Positions 24,794 through 33,504 of a DNA stretch of 64,000 nt are shown here, piece after piece (the first letter of the stretch is position 1; the number at the start of each line of letters is the position of its first letter). The notes below the pieces were generated by a model. It saw nothing but the letters and a program-made list of their open reading frames with translations, searched no databases and was not told the origin of the DNA. This DNA is from JAQXGO01 sp045592445. Its GTDB lineage: Bacteria > Bacillota > Clostridia > UMGS1883 > UMGS1540. The stretch is from positions 1 to 64,000 of the forward strand of contig JAZNUV010000040.1 in assembly GCA_045592445.1 (NCBI GenBank). The letters run 5' to 3'. Position numbers and translations under genes: made by a program.

Positions 24794-26137
24794 TTATATA
24801 AGACGCTGTTGCAACGCATCGCGTTCTTTTTCGTAACCCGGTTTTCCTAAAAGAGCAAACATATTTTTCTTGTATGCTTCAACGCCGGGTTGGTTGAAGG
24901 GATTTACACCTAGTATATATCCGCTTATACCGCACGCCTTTTCGAAGAAATATACGAGATGTCCAAAGTGATAGGCATCCGCCTTCTCTATTTCGATAAC
25001 GATATTCGGAACACCACCGTCATTGTGTGCAAGTAATGTACCTAAAAATGCTTGTTTGTTCACATAATCAACACTCTTTCCGGCTAAAAACTGCAAACCG
25101 TCAAGCGACCCTTCTTGCGAAGGAATGATGACATCGTTTGTTGGATTTTTAATATGCAGAACCGTTTCAAAAATATTTCTTAAACCGTCCTGTATATATT
25201 GTCCCATTGAATGTAAATCTGTTGAAAAGTCTGCAGATGCAGGGAAAATACCTTTTTGATCTTTTCCTTCGCTTTCGCCAAAAAGTTGTTTCCACCATTC
25301 GGAAATAAAATGCATTTTCGGCTCATAATTTACAAGGATTTCAGTTGTTTTCCCTTTTCTGTACAAAGCATTTCTTAAAATAGCGTATTGATAGCAATCA
25401 TTTTTTTCTATGTTTGTATCGGAAAAAGCATGCATGGCGTCCAAAGCCCCTTGCATAATTTCCGAAATATCAATTCCTGCAGCTGCGATCGGCAAAAGAC
25501 CGACAGGTGTAAGAACAGAATATCTGCCTCCAATATCATCCGGTATCACAAATCTTGTATACCCCTCAGATAAAGCCATTTGATAAAGTGCGCCCCGCGC
25601 TTTATCCGTTGTGACAAAAATACGTTCACGTGCACCGTCTTTGCCATACTTATTTTCTAAAAGCTCTTTAAAAAGACGAAATGCAATTGCAGGTTCTGTA
25701 GTCGTGCCCGACTTAGAAATAACGTTAACTGCACAAGATGCATTTTCGCAAAGTTCAAGTAAATCATTTAAGTATTGAGAGCTGATACTGTTCCCCGCAA
25801 AATAGACTTTAACACCTTTTCTTTTATCAGCGGATAAAGCATTATGGAAGGAATTAGTCAGCATATCAATTGCTGCCTTTGCACCCAAATAAGATCCACC
25901 AATCCCAATGACAATTAAAACATCTGCTGTCTGCTTTATTTTGTTTGCCGCATCTAAAATTCGTGCAAATTCTTCTTTGTCGTATTCCTGTGGCCAATCC
26001 ACCCATCCTGTAAAATCATTTCCAAGCCCTGATTTTTCATGCAACATTCTATGCGCCGAAAGTGCCTGCTCATATAGTGCAGTTATTTCATCAGCGTTTA
26101 CAAACCCTTTTGTATAATTGCAAGATAATTTCGTCAA
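24794..26137 (-). CDS. pgi: glucose-6-phosphate isomerase
   Basis: A 447-residue isomerase interconverting glucose-6-phosphate and fructose-6-phosphate. Signature segments VIGIGGSYLGAKAA, VISKSGTTTEPAIAFR, the GGRYSVLTPVGLLP loop and the C-terminal NPFNQPGVEAYK are intact. I assign a TTG start at 26137 because TAGGAGGG lies just upstream and the resulting protein (MTKLSCNYTKGF) matches the family; an ATG 39 bases further upstream overlaps ispF and places the ribosome binding site inside the gene. Cytoplasmic glycolytic enzyme. Confidence 0.96.
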   Translation of the reverse strand: MTKLSCNYTKGFVNADEITALYEQALSAHRMLHEKSGLGNDFTGWVDWPQEYDKEEFARILDAANKIKQTADVLIVIGIGGSYLGAKAAIDMLTNSFHNALSADKRKGVKVYFAGNSISSQYLNDLLELCENASCAVNVISKSGTTTEPAIAFRLFKELLENKYGKDGARERIFVTTDKARGALYQMALSEGYTRFVIPDDIGGRYSVLTPVGLLPIAAAGIDISEIMQGALDAMHAFSDTNIEKNDCYQYAILRNALYRKGKTTEILVNYEPKMHFISEWWKQLFGESEGKDQKGIFPASADFSTDLHSMGQYIQDGLRNIFETVLHIKNPTNDVIIPSQEGSLDGLQFLAGKSVDYVNKQAFLGTLLAHNDGGVPNIVIEIEKADAYHFGHLVYFFEKACGISGYILGVNPFNQPGVEAYKKNMFALLGKPGYEKERDALQQRLI

Positions 26138-26148
26138 TTTTATCCCTC

Positions 26149-26625
26149 CTAAAGTTGTTTCAAAACACATACACAAGTTGCTGAGATTCCTTCTTCTCTG
26201 CCTTCAAACCCCATCCCTTCTGTTGTGGTTGCTTTAATGCTAACTCTATCCATATCAATCTGCAGAATATTCGAAATTTCACTCCGCATCGAATCAATAA
26301 ATGTACTTAATCTTGGTTTTTGTGCAGTTACGGTTGCATCAATATTTCCAATTGCATACCCTTTTTCTGCTATAAGATTTCCGACATACTCCAACAAAAA
26401 TGTACTTCGTATATCCTTGTATTTCATATCAGTGGGCGGAAAGATTTTTCCAATATCCCCAAGCGCCGCTGCACCGAGAAGTGCATCCATGATTGCATGT
26501 AACAAAACATCTGCATCGGAATGCCCCAAAAGCCCTTTATCATATGGTACTTTTATACCGCCAAGGTAAAGAGCACGTCCTTTTTCAAAGCGATGTGCAT
26601 CATACCCGTATCCAATCCGTATCAT
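26149..26625 (-). CDS. ispF: 2-C-methyl-D-erythritol 2,4-cyclodiphosphate synthase
   Basis: A 158-residue enzyme of the MEP isoprenoid pathway. The zinc ligands are in YDAHRF (Asp and His near residue 8-10) and the LLGHSDADVLLHAIMDALLGAAALGDIG block; the C-terminal KATTTEGMGFEGREEGI motif is also present. It forms the trimer active site with CDP-ME-2-phosphate. ATGA overlap with ispD (26622-26625) indicates coupling. Confidence 0.97.
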   Translation of the reverse strand: MIRIGYGYDAHRFEKGRALYLGGIKVPYDKGLLGHSDADVLLHAIMDALLGAAALGDIGKIFPPTDMKYKDIRSTFLLEYVGNLIAEKGYAIGNIDATVTAQKPRLSTFIDSMRSEISNILQIDMDRVSIKATTTEGMGFEGREEGISATCVCVLKQL

Positions 26626-27323
26626 AGTTTATGTTTCCTTTTATATAATACTGTTTCTGCTATTGTTAAATCAAGCGGTGTTGTGATTTTTATATTCTCG
26701 TAGCTTCCCATTTCAATTGCCACAGGGATTCCTGCATATTCCAATGCTGATGCATCATCTGTCAATTCCATATTTCCATTTCCCAGTGCATCTGTTAGTA
26801 AATCAGATTGAAACACCTGTGGTGTTTGTGCACACCATAAAGCACTTCGCTCAAGCGTTTTTTCAATTTGCATGTTATGCGCAACTTTAATGGTATCAAC
26901 AGCCGGGACTGCAGCAATGGCCGCACCCGTTTCGAAAGCTTTATGAATTGTGCGTACCAAAATATCTTCTGTCAACAGGGCTCTTGCCGCGTCATGCACA
27001 ACAATAAAATCGGCATTTTGCGCCTCTTGAACGCCTATACAAACTGATTCTGCACGCGTGCTTCCACCGCGAACAATGCTTTGGACCTTGCTATATCCTT
27101 CAAGCTTTACAATTTCATTCAAGGAAAAAATGTCTTTTTCGCTTGCTACTAAGATAACACGGTGCACAAGTGGACAATGTTCAAAGACATCTAATGTAAA
27201 GGCTAATATTGGACGCCCCATGATTTCCAGCAGAATCTTATTGGTATTTGCGCCCATGCGGCTTCCGCTACCTGCAGCAGGGATAACCGCAACAACTCTT
27301 TGTTCCATTTGATTTTTCCGCAT
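26622..27323 (-). CDS. ispD: 2-C-methyl-D-erythritol 4-phosphate cytidylyltransferase
   Basis: A 233-residue CTP-dependent cytidylyltransferase, third step of the MEP pathway. VIPAAGSGSRMG near the N terminus is the nucleotide-binding loop; IVVHDAARALLTEDIL and LWCAQTPQVF follow. The start is uncertain: an ATG at 27308 is a close alternative, giving MEQRVVAVIPAAG; neither has a strong ribosome binding site. The gene lies 33 bases after carD and overlaps ispF by four bases; the carD-ispD-ispF order is common in Clostridia. Confidence 0.95.
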   Translation of the reverse strand: MRKNQMEQRVVAVIPAAGSGSRMGANTNKILLEIMGRPILAFTLDVFEHCPLVHRVILVASEKDIFSLNEIVKLEGYSKVQSIVRGGSTRAESVCIGVQEAQNADFIVVHDAARALLTEDILVRTIHKAFETGAAIAAVPAVDTIKVAHNMQIEKTLERSALWCAQTPQVFQSDLLTDALGNGNMELTDDASALEYAGIPVAIEMGSYENIKITTPLDLTIAETVLYKRKHKL

Positions 27324-27356
27324 GCTGAAACTGTATCAGTCAGCACATCTCCTTTA

Positions 27357-27836
27357 TTATTGTTGAAATGCGGCATCAAACATGGTTTCAATTTCTTCCT
27401 GCGATATATTCTTAGCAAGAACAAGCTCACTGATTAAGATTTGTTTCGCACTGGAAAGCATTTTTTTCTCGCCTGTAGAAAGGCCTTTCGCCCGATCCCT
27501 TGTCATCAGCATTTTAACTACTCGGGCAACTTCGTAAATGTCTCCACCCTTAATCTTGACCATATTTTCGCGATAGCGTTTATTCCAACTCAAATCACAA
27601 TCTATATTGATTGCAGAAAACTCTTCCAAAACCTTGTCAGCCTCGTGTACATCAATTACATTTCGAATGCCAATCTTTTCAGCATTGAGCATCGGAATCA
27701 TTACCTTCATATCGCCCATCGGCATCTTCATAACATAATATTTATTTATGACGCCCTGGAATTCCTGTTCCTCAATCGCCTCGATAATTCCCGCACCGTA
27801 CATGGGGTAAACCACCTTGTCGCCGATGCTATACAT
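27357..27836 (-). CDS. carD: CarD-family transcriptional regulator
   Basis: A 159-residue CarD/CdnL-type protein. The N-terminal Tudor-like RNA polymerase interaction domain (about 1-60) reads MYSIGDKVVYPMYGAGIIEAI and ends PMGDMKVMIPM; the helical C-terminal domain (about 70-159) binds DNA near the -10 region. Such proteins stabilise open promoter complexes, often at rRNA genes. The ATG at 27836 is at an acceptable distance from AGGAGG; a TTG nine bases upstream is too close to it. First gene of a six-gene transcript from a consensus promoter. Confidence 0.93.
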   Translation of the reverse strand: MYSIGDKVVYPMYGAGIIEAIEEQEFQGVINKYYVMKMPMGDMKVMIPMLNAEKIGIRNVIDVHEADKVLEEFSAINIDCDLSWNKRYRENMVKIKGGDIYEVARVVKMLMTRDRAKGLSTGEKKMLSSAKQILISELVLAKNISQEEIETMFDAAFQQ

Positions 27837-27881
27837 ATATCTCAACGCCTCCTGCCCAGTCTTTCGACTTTCTATATTTGT

Positions 27882-27910
27882 ATTATACTACATTTTGCTA
27901 ATTTTGTCAA
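27882..27910 (-). promoter_or_regulatory. consensus sigma-A promoter of the carD operon
   Basis: Reverse strand TTGACA (27910-27905), 17-base spacer, TATAAT (27887-27882). The -35 region overlaps the last codons of ung, so the ung transcript from upstream must end here or read into carD. Confidence 0.9.
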
Positions 27911-28584
27911 GTAAGATTTGGTATCTGCCAATCAATCGGACTTTGTACCTGCTCGATTAAAAATGTATTCGTTTTTTGAAAATGTCCGCATCCGAAAAAT
28001 CCATTATAAGCAGACAAAGGACTTGGATGCGGTGCTGTCAGACATAAATGACGCGTTCTGTCAACACGCTCAGCTTTTTCTCGCGCATTTGCGCCCCACA
28101 AAAGAAAAACAATGGGTTTTTCTCGTTCGTTTAGGGCATCAATCACTGCATCTGTAAACTGTTCCCAGCCCTTCTTACGATGCGAATTTGCCATGCCTGC
28201 CCTTACGGTGAGCACAGTATTCAATAGTAACACGCCCTGCTCTGCCCACGGCATTAAGCAGCCGTTATTTGGGATAAAGCCACCTGTTTCCTCTGCAATT
28301 TCTTTAAAAATATTTATCAATGATGGAGGTATTTCGACATCCTTGTGCACTGAAAAGCACAGTCCGTTTGCCTGATTGGGGCCATGATACGGATCTTGCC
28401 CTAAAATCACAACTTTAACTGCATGATACGGCGTAGCCTTCAGCGCAGCAAATATATTATACATATCCGGATATACCGTATGTGACACATATTCTTCTTT
28501 TAAAAAATTGCGAAGATTCGTATAGTACGGTTTGCAAAATTCTCCGCCAATAATTGCATCCCAATCATTCCCGATTTTAGGCAC
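27907..28584 (-). CDS. ung: uracil-DNA glycosylase
   Basis: A 225-residue family 1 UDG that removes uracil from DNA. The catalytic water-activating Asp is in GQDPYHGPNQANGLCFSV, and the HPSPLSAYNGFFGCGHF motif supplies the minor-groove loop. It uses a GTG start with a GAAGGTGGCC ribosome binding site upstream. It is the last gene of the trx operon; its 3' end overlaps the -35 of the carD promoter. Confidence 0.97.
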   Translation of the reverse strand: MPKIGNDWDAIIGGEFCKPYYTNLRNFLKEEYVSHTVYPDMYNIFAALKATPYHAVKVVILGQDPYHGPNQANGLCFSVHKDVEIPPSLINIFKEIAEETGGFIPNNGCLMPWAEQGVLLLNTVLTVRAGMANSHRKKGWEQFTDAVIDALNEREKPIVFLLWGANAREKAERVDRTRHLCLTAPHPSPLSAYNGFFGCGHFQKTNTFLIEQVQSPIDWQIPNLT

Positions 28585-28602
28585 TTGGCCACCTTCTTTA
28601 CA

Positions 28603-29256
28603 TTATGAAATAAGCTTTAAGATATCTTCAGGCTTCTCTGCAATAAAATCAGCACCTGCTTCTTCCAATTCTTTTCGGTCACGAAATCCCCACAAAACGC
28701 CGATTGTATAAAAGCCTGCATTTTTACCTGTTTCCATATCTACTGCCGTATCCCCGACATACAGGCATGCGGAAGGGCTACATTCCAGTTCTTTTGCAAT
28801 ACCAAGTGCTGCCTGCGGATTCGGCTTTATTGGCACGCCTTCACGCGCGCCATAGCATACAGAAAATCTATCTTCAAAAAAAGCCTGAATAATTGGCGCT
28901 GTTGCTTCGTGTGGTTTATTTGACAAAACAGCCATACGCATATTCTTTTCCAAAAGCGAATCCAAAAGAGGCAAAATGCCGTCGTAGTATGTTGTTTTAT
29001 AGGTTTTATCTGCATTATATAGTTTTATGTAGTGCTCATACATGGCTTGAAATCGTATCGGATCCATCGCATCTCGGCCACGCAGCATAGATTCTACCAG
29101 GTTTTTAGCACCTTTGCCAACCATATGTTTATATTCATTCTTTTCGTATGGCAAAAATCCATATGCCCGAAGCGTTTCATTACAATAGTACGAAAGTGTT
29201 TCCAGTGTATCCAAAAGTGTTCCGTCTAAATCAAAAATAATGCCTTGAAATCGCAT
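28603..29256 (-). CDS. HAD-family hydrolase, phosphoglycolate phosphatase-like
   Basis: A 217-residue haloacid dehalogenase family phosphatase. Motif I is FDLDGTLLDTL (nucleophile and acid Asp), motif II is AVLSNKP, motif III lysine lies in REGVPIKPNPQAAL and motif IV is YVGDTAVDMETGKNAGF. The helical cap of the Gph/PGP type is present. Exact substrate (phosphoglycolate, pyrophosphate, other) is not inferable. It follows rsmE by two bases. Confidence 0.87.
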   Translation of the reverse strand: MRFQGIIFDLDGTLLDTLETLSYYCNETLRAYGFLPYEKNEYKHMVGKGAKNLVESMLRGRDAMDPIRFQAMYEHYIKLYNADKTYKTTYYDGILPLLDSLLEKNMRMAVLSNKPHEATAPIIQAFFEDRFSVCYGAREGVPIKPNPQAALGIAKELECSPSACLYVGDTAVDMETGKNAGFYTIGVLWGFRDRKELEEAGADFIAEKPEDILKLIS

Positions 29257-29258
29257 TT

Positions 29259-29975
29259 TTATATCTCCGTTTCGTATAAAATGTTCCCTGCTGTAACAAG
29301 TGCTGCCGTTTCTGTTCGCAAAATGCGACGACCAAGCGTTACTGCATGTATATTGTTTTTGGCGGCAATTTCAATTTCATAAGTTGAAAAACCACCTTCC
29401 GGCCCAATTATTACCGAAACATTTTTCGGCCTTTTCCCGCTTAATATACTTTTTAGGCTAACTTCCTTTTCACATTCATAGGGTATGATAGAAAGGTCAG
29501 CAGTCTTTGCCGCTTTTACAGCCTCAGCAAAAGAAATTGTCTCTCCCACCTTCGGCACAATGCCACGTCCTGCTTGTTTCGCCGCCTCGAGTGCAATACG
29601 TGAAAGCCGCTCCGTCTTCACTTCTCCTTTTGCAACGACGCGTTCCGTTTCTACAGGAATAATACGACAGACACCCACTTCTACGCACTTTTGCACAATA
29701 TAATCCATCTTTGCACCCTTCGGTATGCCTTGATATACAGAGATTTTACATTCAGGCTCACATATATTTTGATTTTTTTCAATAATATGAGCCATAACTC
29801 GTGTTTTCTCAATTGTTTTTATACTGCACTCATAGTCATGCGCTGTACCGTCACACACTGTTATTGTATCCCCTTGCCTCATACGAAGCACACGGCTTAT
29901 ATGTAAAACGTCTTCACCTTCTATGCATACAGTATCCCCAATTATCCGATCTGACGATACAAAAAAACGTGCCAT
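29259..29975 (-). CDS. rsmE: 16S rRNA (uracil(1498)-N(3))-methyltransferase
   Basis: A 238-residue SPOUT methyltransferase that methylates U1498 of 16S rRNA. It has an N-terminal PUA-like domain (about 1-70) with DVLHISRVLRMRQGDTI and the C-terminal trefoil-knot domain with IGPEGGFSTYEIEIA and LGRRILRTETAALV. The ATG at 29975 is preceded by GGAAGGA; a longer frame reaching 30008 would overlap prmA. It begins two bases after the prmA stop, in the usual prmA-rsmE order. Confidence 0.95.
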   Translation of the reverse strand: MARFFVSSDRIIGDTVCIEGEDVLHISRVLRMRQGDTITVCDGTAHDYECSIKTIEKTRVMAHIIEKNQNICEPECKISVYQGIPKGAKMDYIVQKCVEVGVCRIIPVETERVVAKGEVKTERLSRIALEAAKQAGRGIVPKVGETISFAEAVKAAKTADLSIIPYECEKEVSLKSILSGKRPKNVSVIIGPEGGFSTYEIEIAAKNNIHAVTLGRRILRTETAALVTAGNILYETEI

Positions 29976-29977
29976 TT

Positions 29978-30931
29978 TTATTCCTTCCCAGACAAGATAG
30001 CCCACCATTCGCCGTCTTGTTCTTTTGCATGAATTTTGAACCCGTTTGCTTTTAAGGCTGCCACAACATCATCTACCCTATCATTGATAATACCCGAGCA
30101 TAGAAATAAACCATCCGGTAATAAATACGCCCCAACCTTTTCTGAGAGTGGTATGATTACATCTGCAACGATATTGGCAACCACAACATCAAATTTTTGA
30201 TTTGTTACCGCAGATTCCAACACATTCCCACAAAGCACAGTATATCTATCTTTTGATATGCCGTTTAATTCTGCATTTTCCATGGCAATTCTTGGCGCTG
30301 CATGATCAATATCAACAGCAAGTGCCTTTTCCGCGCCGAGCATCAGCGATAAGATAGATAAAATACCGCTGCCACACCCTACATCAAAAACAGTCTGACT
30401 TGGTTTTATTATTTTTTCAAGCATAGTCATGCAAAGACGCGTTGTATTGTGGCTTCCTGTTCCAAATAACATACCTGGATTGATGCGAAGTGTTATATCT
30501 CCTCCAGAAAAATCCTCCCATGCCGGAACAACTGTAATCCGTTCTCCGATACGGAAAGGTTTATAATACTGTTTCCACGCTTCAAACCAATCATTTTCGC
30601 CAATGTTTTCAATTTGGATTTCTAAGCTGCCTACTGAATCATCTTCCTGTCGAAGCCGCGCCGCATTCTCTTTTAAAAGCAGCAGTGTATCTCGCCCGTT
30701 TTCGTCATCCCGTACATATACACTGACTCTTGTCGGGGCCTTCTTTTCTTCACGAAGTGTTTCATCAACATAATCCCAATACTGCGTGTTGTTCAAAAGA
30801 AATTGTTCAAAATCACTTTCATCGGCAATCTCTGCGCCCTCAATCCCCATAGAGAGCAACATGCCATAAAGAGGTTCAATACCCTCTGTTTTTGTAAATA
30901 TATTTATTTTTAACCACGTATCTCCGCTCAT
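29978..30931 (-). CDS. prmA: ribosomal protein L11 methyltransferase
   Basis: A 317-residue SAM-dependent enzyme that trimethylates ribosomal protein L11. The N-terminal substrate-recognition domain (about 1-110) is followed by a Rossmann methyltransferase core with the SAM loop VFDVGCGSGILSI and the catalytic VANIVADVI motif. GTGSHNTTRLCM precedes the core as expected. It overlaps trx by ATGA. Confidence 0.95.
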   Translation of the reverse strand: MSGDTWLKINIFTKTEGIEPLYGMLLSMGIEGAEIADESDFEQFLLNNTQYWDYVDETLREEKKAPTRVSVYVRDDENGRDTLLLLKENAARLRQEDDSVGSLEIQIENIGENDWFEAWKQYYKPFRIGERITVVPAWEDFSGGDITLRINPGMLFGTGSHNTTRLCMTMLEKIIKPSQTVFDVGCGSGILSILSLMLGAEKALAVDIDHAAPRIAMENAELNGISKDRYTVLCGNVLESAVTNQKFDVVVANIVADVIIPLSEKVGAYLLPDGLFLCSGIINDRVDDVVAALKANGFKIHAKEQDGEWWAILSGKE

Positions 30932-31242
30932 AATGCCTCCAACTTGCTCCGCAATGTCGCTTCCTGTATAGCACCTATGAATCTGTCTTTCTCCATGCCA
31001 TCAACAAAAATCATAAACGTCGGAATACTGATTATGCCAAAGCCGGCAGCCAGTGCACCATCATTATCCGTATTTACTTTGTAAACATCAACGCGACCGT
31101 CAAACTCTGCTGCTAATTTTTCTACAATCGGCAACATCATTTTGCAAGGGCCACACCAATCTGCATAAAAATCTACAAGTACCGGGTTCTTTGCCTTCAG
31201 GACTTTTTCCTCAAAATTTGTAGCTGTAATAATTTCTGCCAT
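30928..31242 (-). CDS. trxA: thioredoxin
   Basis: A 104-residue thioredoxin with the active site WCGPC (about residues 29-33) inside FYADWCGPCKMMLP and the cis-proline segment SIPTFM. It reduces protein disulfides in the cytosol. First gene of a five-gene transcript from a consensus promoter; the context with prmA and rsmE gives no additional functional clue. No thioredoxin reductase gene is in the window. Confidence 0.95.
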   Translation of the reverse strand: MAEIITATNFEEKVLKAKNPVLVDFYADWCGPCKMMLPIVEKLAAEFDGRVDVYKVNTDNDGALAAGFGIISIPTFMIFVDGMEKDRFIGAIQEATLRSKLEAL

Positions 31243-31299
31243 CTATATCGCCTTCCTTTCATAATTTATCCTTTACATTCAGCTTATTTTTATACAATT

Positions 31300-31328
31300 A
31301 TTATACACTGTTTTCCGTAAAATGTCAA
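31300..31328 (-). promoter_or_regulatory. consensus sigma-A promoter of the trx operon
   Basis: Reverse strand TTGACA (31328-31323), 17-base spacer, TATAAT (31305-31300). It diverges from the secG promoter about 83 bases away in an AT-rich intergenic region of 230 bases that holds nothing else I can identify. Confidence 0.9.
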
Positions 31329-31410
31329 TTGAAACAGAATTTATTTTTCTTTTAGATTTTACCATTAAACTTTTCTTTTTTTATATTTTTTTATGATTTT
31401 TAAAAAAAAC

Positions 31411-31439
31411 TTGTAAAAAACGAAAAAATGTGGTACAAT
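31411..31439 (+). promoter_or_regulatory. sigma-A promoter of the secG operon
   Basis: TTGTAA (31411-31416), 17-base spacer, TACAAT (31434-31439), 33 bases upstream of the secG ATG. Confidence 0.8.
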
Positions 31440-31472
31440 ACAAATTGAAAATTTGATTGGGAGGTGTAATAC

Positions 31473-31715
31473 ATGGATTGGAAGCTGGTATGTACAATCG
31501 TACATATAATCGTCACAATCGGTTTGATTGTAACGGTTTTATTGCAAGACGGCAAGGATGCCGGTATGTCAGGCGCCATTGCAGGCAGTAGCTCCGATAC
31601 ATTTTTCGGAAAGAATAAGGGCAGAACATTAAACGGCATGTTGGAAAAGTTAACTTCTATTATTGCTGTATTGTTCATTGTTTTATCTGTTGTACTCGCT
31701 GTTGTTTTTGACTGA
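31473..31715 (+). CDS. secG: preprotein translocase subunit SecG
   Basis: An 80-residue membrane protein with two hydrophobic segments (about 5-24 and 60-79) joined by a glycine-rich loop containing QDGKDAGMSGAIAGSSSDTFFGKNKGRT, the SecG hallmark. It assists SecYE during protein export. A TTGGGAGG ribosome binding site lies upstream. First of seven rightward genes; secG-rnr-smpB is a classic Firmicute order. Confidence 0.95.
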   Translation: MDWKLVCTIVHIIVTIGLIVTVLLQDGKDAGMSGAIAGSSSDTFFGKNKGRTLNGMLEKLTSIIAVLFIVLSVVLAVVFD

Positions 31716-31741
31716 TTGTGCTTTCAGATGAAAACGATTGG

Positions 31742-31785
31742 GGCTGTCGCATTAAAGCAGATTTCTGCATATTAATACGGCAGCC
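31742..31785 (+). terminator. hairpin between secG and rnr, possible attenuator
   Basis: Arms GGCTGTCG (31742-31749) and CGGCAGCC (31778-31785) pair over eight positions with one G-U, enclosing a second small hairpin GCAG/CTGC. TTGTATTTT follows. Since the next gene begins 32 bases later and no second promoter is evident, it is probably a partial terminator that lowers rnr expression relative to secG. Confidence 0.55.
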
Positions 31786-31817
31786 TTGTATTTTAAAGAT
31801 GATAAAGGAGACGGATT

Positions 31818-33503
31818 TTGAACAGAACAGAAAAAGTATATGCTTTCTTAAAGAACCAAGCAAAAGTACCGCTTTTAGCAGACGAAATCGCATCTATGCT
31901 TTGTGTTCCTGCTTCGGAACGTGACTCTTTTTATGCTATATTAGATACACTGGTTACGGAAAAACGCGTATATTGTCACAGCGGCAGATATAGCGTAGTC
32001 CAAAAACCTGATATCAATCGTTTTCTTTCTAATGTCTTTGCCGCACATGGTTTTCAAGCTACTTTTCCTGCTTCTGTACTGACTGCGGCACAAAAACTTC
32101 CCACCGAAGTGCATATCCCAAAAGGCAGACGTGACCTGCGTGATTTACTCACCTTTACAATTGATGGCGCGGACGCACGCGATTTTGATGATGCGATTTC
32201 AATTGAAAAAACCGAAGTAGGATTTTGCCTTTATGTTCATATTGCGGATGTTTCACACTATGTTCAAAACAATGATATAATTGATAAAGAAGCCTATTTG
32301 CGCGGGACAAGTTGTTATTTACCTGACCGCGTTGCTCCCATGTTGCCACTACCGATTTCAAACGGAATTTGCAGTTTGTCTCCGCATGTTGACAGACTTA
32401 CAATTACAACGGTAATGCATATTGACCAAAACGGTATAGTTACAGATTTTGATGTCTTTGAATCTGTAATCTGTTCCGATTATCGTCTTATATACGATGA
32501 TGTTTCTGACATGCTTGCTAAAGATACATGTCCGCCTTCATACAGTGCTGTCTTTCCGGCCTTAAAGACACTGGCATCTTTATGCATTCTATTGCATGCA
32601 AATCGAAAAGCTGCAGGCAATTTGGAATTTAACATTCCTGAACCTATCCCTGTTTTGAATCAAGAAGGGCAAGTTACAGAAATCAAGTCCGAAGCAAACG
32701 GAATTGCCAATCAAATGATCGAAGATTGCATGGTGCTTTGCAATCAAGTTATTGCTGAATTTATATATCACATAGATGCACCTTTTATTTATCGAGTGCA
32801 TGAAGCACCCGACCGCGAGAAAACCGCACGTCTTACAAATCAGCTCGCTACTTTAAACATTCCTTTTTCCGGGAAAATATCTGCTGCAAAAGTAAATTCG
32901 ATTATAGATAAAGTGCAGAATACACCCCGTGCATTCATTGTAAATACACTTTTATTACGCGCAATGATGAAAGCAAAATACAGTCATGAAAATCTTGGCC
33001 ATTTTGGTCTTGCACTCAAGTATTACTGTCATTTTACATCTCCGATACGTCGTTATCCGGATTTAATGTGTCATCGGGTTGTAAAAGCTATTTTGCACGG
33101 CGAAGATGCATCCAAATTTGCAAAGAAAATACGGTATGCTGCACAAGACGCATCAGAGCGCGAGGAACAAGCCGTCGAAGCTGAACGAGATGGGTTGCGT
33201 TTTTTCTCCTGTCTTTACATGGCTTCACACATTGGCGAAACATACTCTGCTGTTATCTCTTCTGTCTTGGATTTTGGTTTCTTTGTTACGCTGCCATTTC
33301 CTGTGGAAGGGCTTGTACATGTGAATACACTCTCGGATGATTATTATATTTTTGACGAAAATAATGTGTCACTCTGCGGCAAGCATACAAAAAAGTGTTA
33401 TCATCTCGGAGACGTTGTATATGTTCGTCTTGTAAATGTAGATTGTTCCCTTTTACACATAGACTTTGTTTTAGTTGAAAACGATGGTGAGATTGGAGTT
33501 TAA
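31818..33503 (+). CDS. rnr: RNB-domain exoribonuclease (RNase R-like) lacking cold-shock domains
   Basis: A 561-residue 3'-5' exoribonuclease. Domains: an N-terminal winged helix (about 1-60), a short linker (60-105), the RNB catalytic domain (about 105-440) and a C-terminal S1 domain (about 470-555). The catalytic aspartates D116, D122, D124 and D125 sit in TIDGADARDFDDAI. Typical RNase R is 700-800 residues with two cold-shock domains between winged helix and RNB; both are absent here, while the segment immediately before RNB is retained. TTG start, with AAAGGAG seven bases upstream. Located before smpB as in other Firmicutes; RNase R and SmpB act together in trans-translation. Confidence 0.92.
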   Translation: MNRTEKVYAFLKNQAKVPLLADEIASMLCVPASERDSFYAILDTLVTEKRVYCHSGRYSVVQKPDINRFLSNVFAAHGFQATFPASVLTAAQKLPTEVHIPKGRRDLRDLLTFTIDGADARDFDDAISIEKTEVGFCLYVHIADVSHYVQNNDIIDKEAYLRGTSCYLPDRVAPMLPLPISNGICSLSPHVDRLTITTVMHIDQNGIVTDFDVFESVICSDYRLIYDDVSDMLAKDTCPPSYSAVFPALKTLASLCILLHANRKAAGNLEFNIPEPIPVLNQEGQVTEIKSEANGIANQMIEDCMVLCNQVIAEFIYHIDAPFIYRVHEAPDREKTARLTNQLATLNIPFSGKISAAKVNSIIDKVQNTPRAFIVNTLLLRAMMKAKYSHENLGHFGLALKYYCHFTSPIRRYPDLMCHRVVKAILHGEDASKFAKKIRYAAQDASEREEQAVEAERDGLRFFSCLYMASHIGETYSAVISSVLDFGFFVTLPFPVEGLVHVNTLSDDYYIFDENNVSLCGKHTKKCYHLGDVVYVRLVNVDCSLLHIDFVLVENDGEIGV

Positions 33504-33504
33504 A

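Noticed and set aside
27820..27850. Shared GAGATATATGTATA at the starts of carD and serA as a regulatory element
   Set aside because: The similarity is short and lies across the start codons; upstream sequences differ, so chance is the simpler explanation.
31243..31472. Replication origin at the point where leftward genes give way to rightward genes
   Set aside because: The region is just two divergent promoters. There is no dnaA, dnaN or cluster of DnaA boxes, and transcription direction is mixed again further right.
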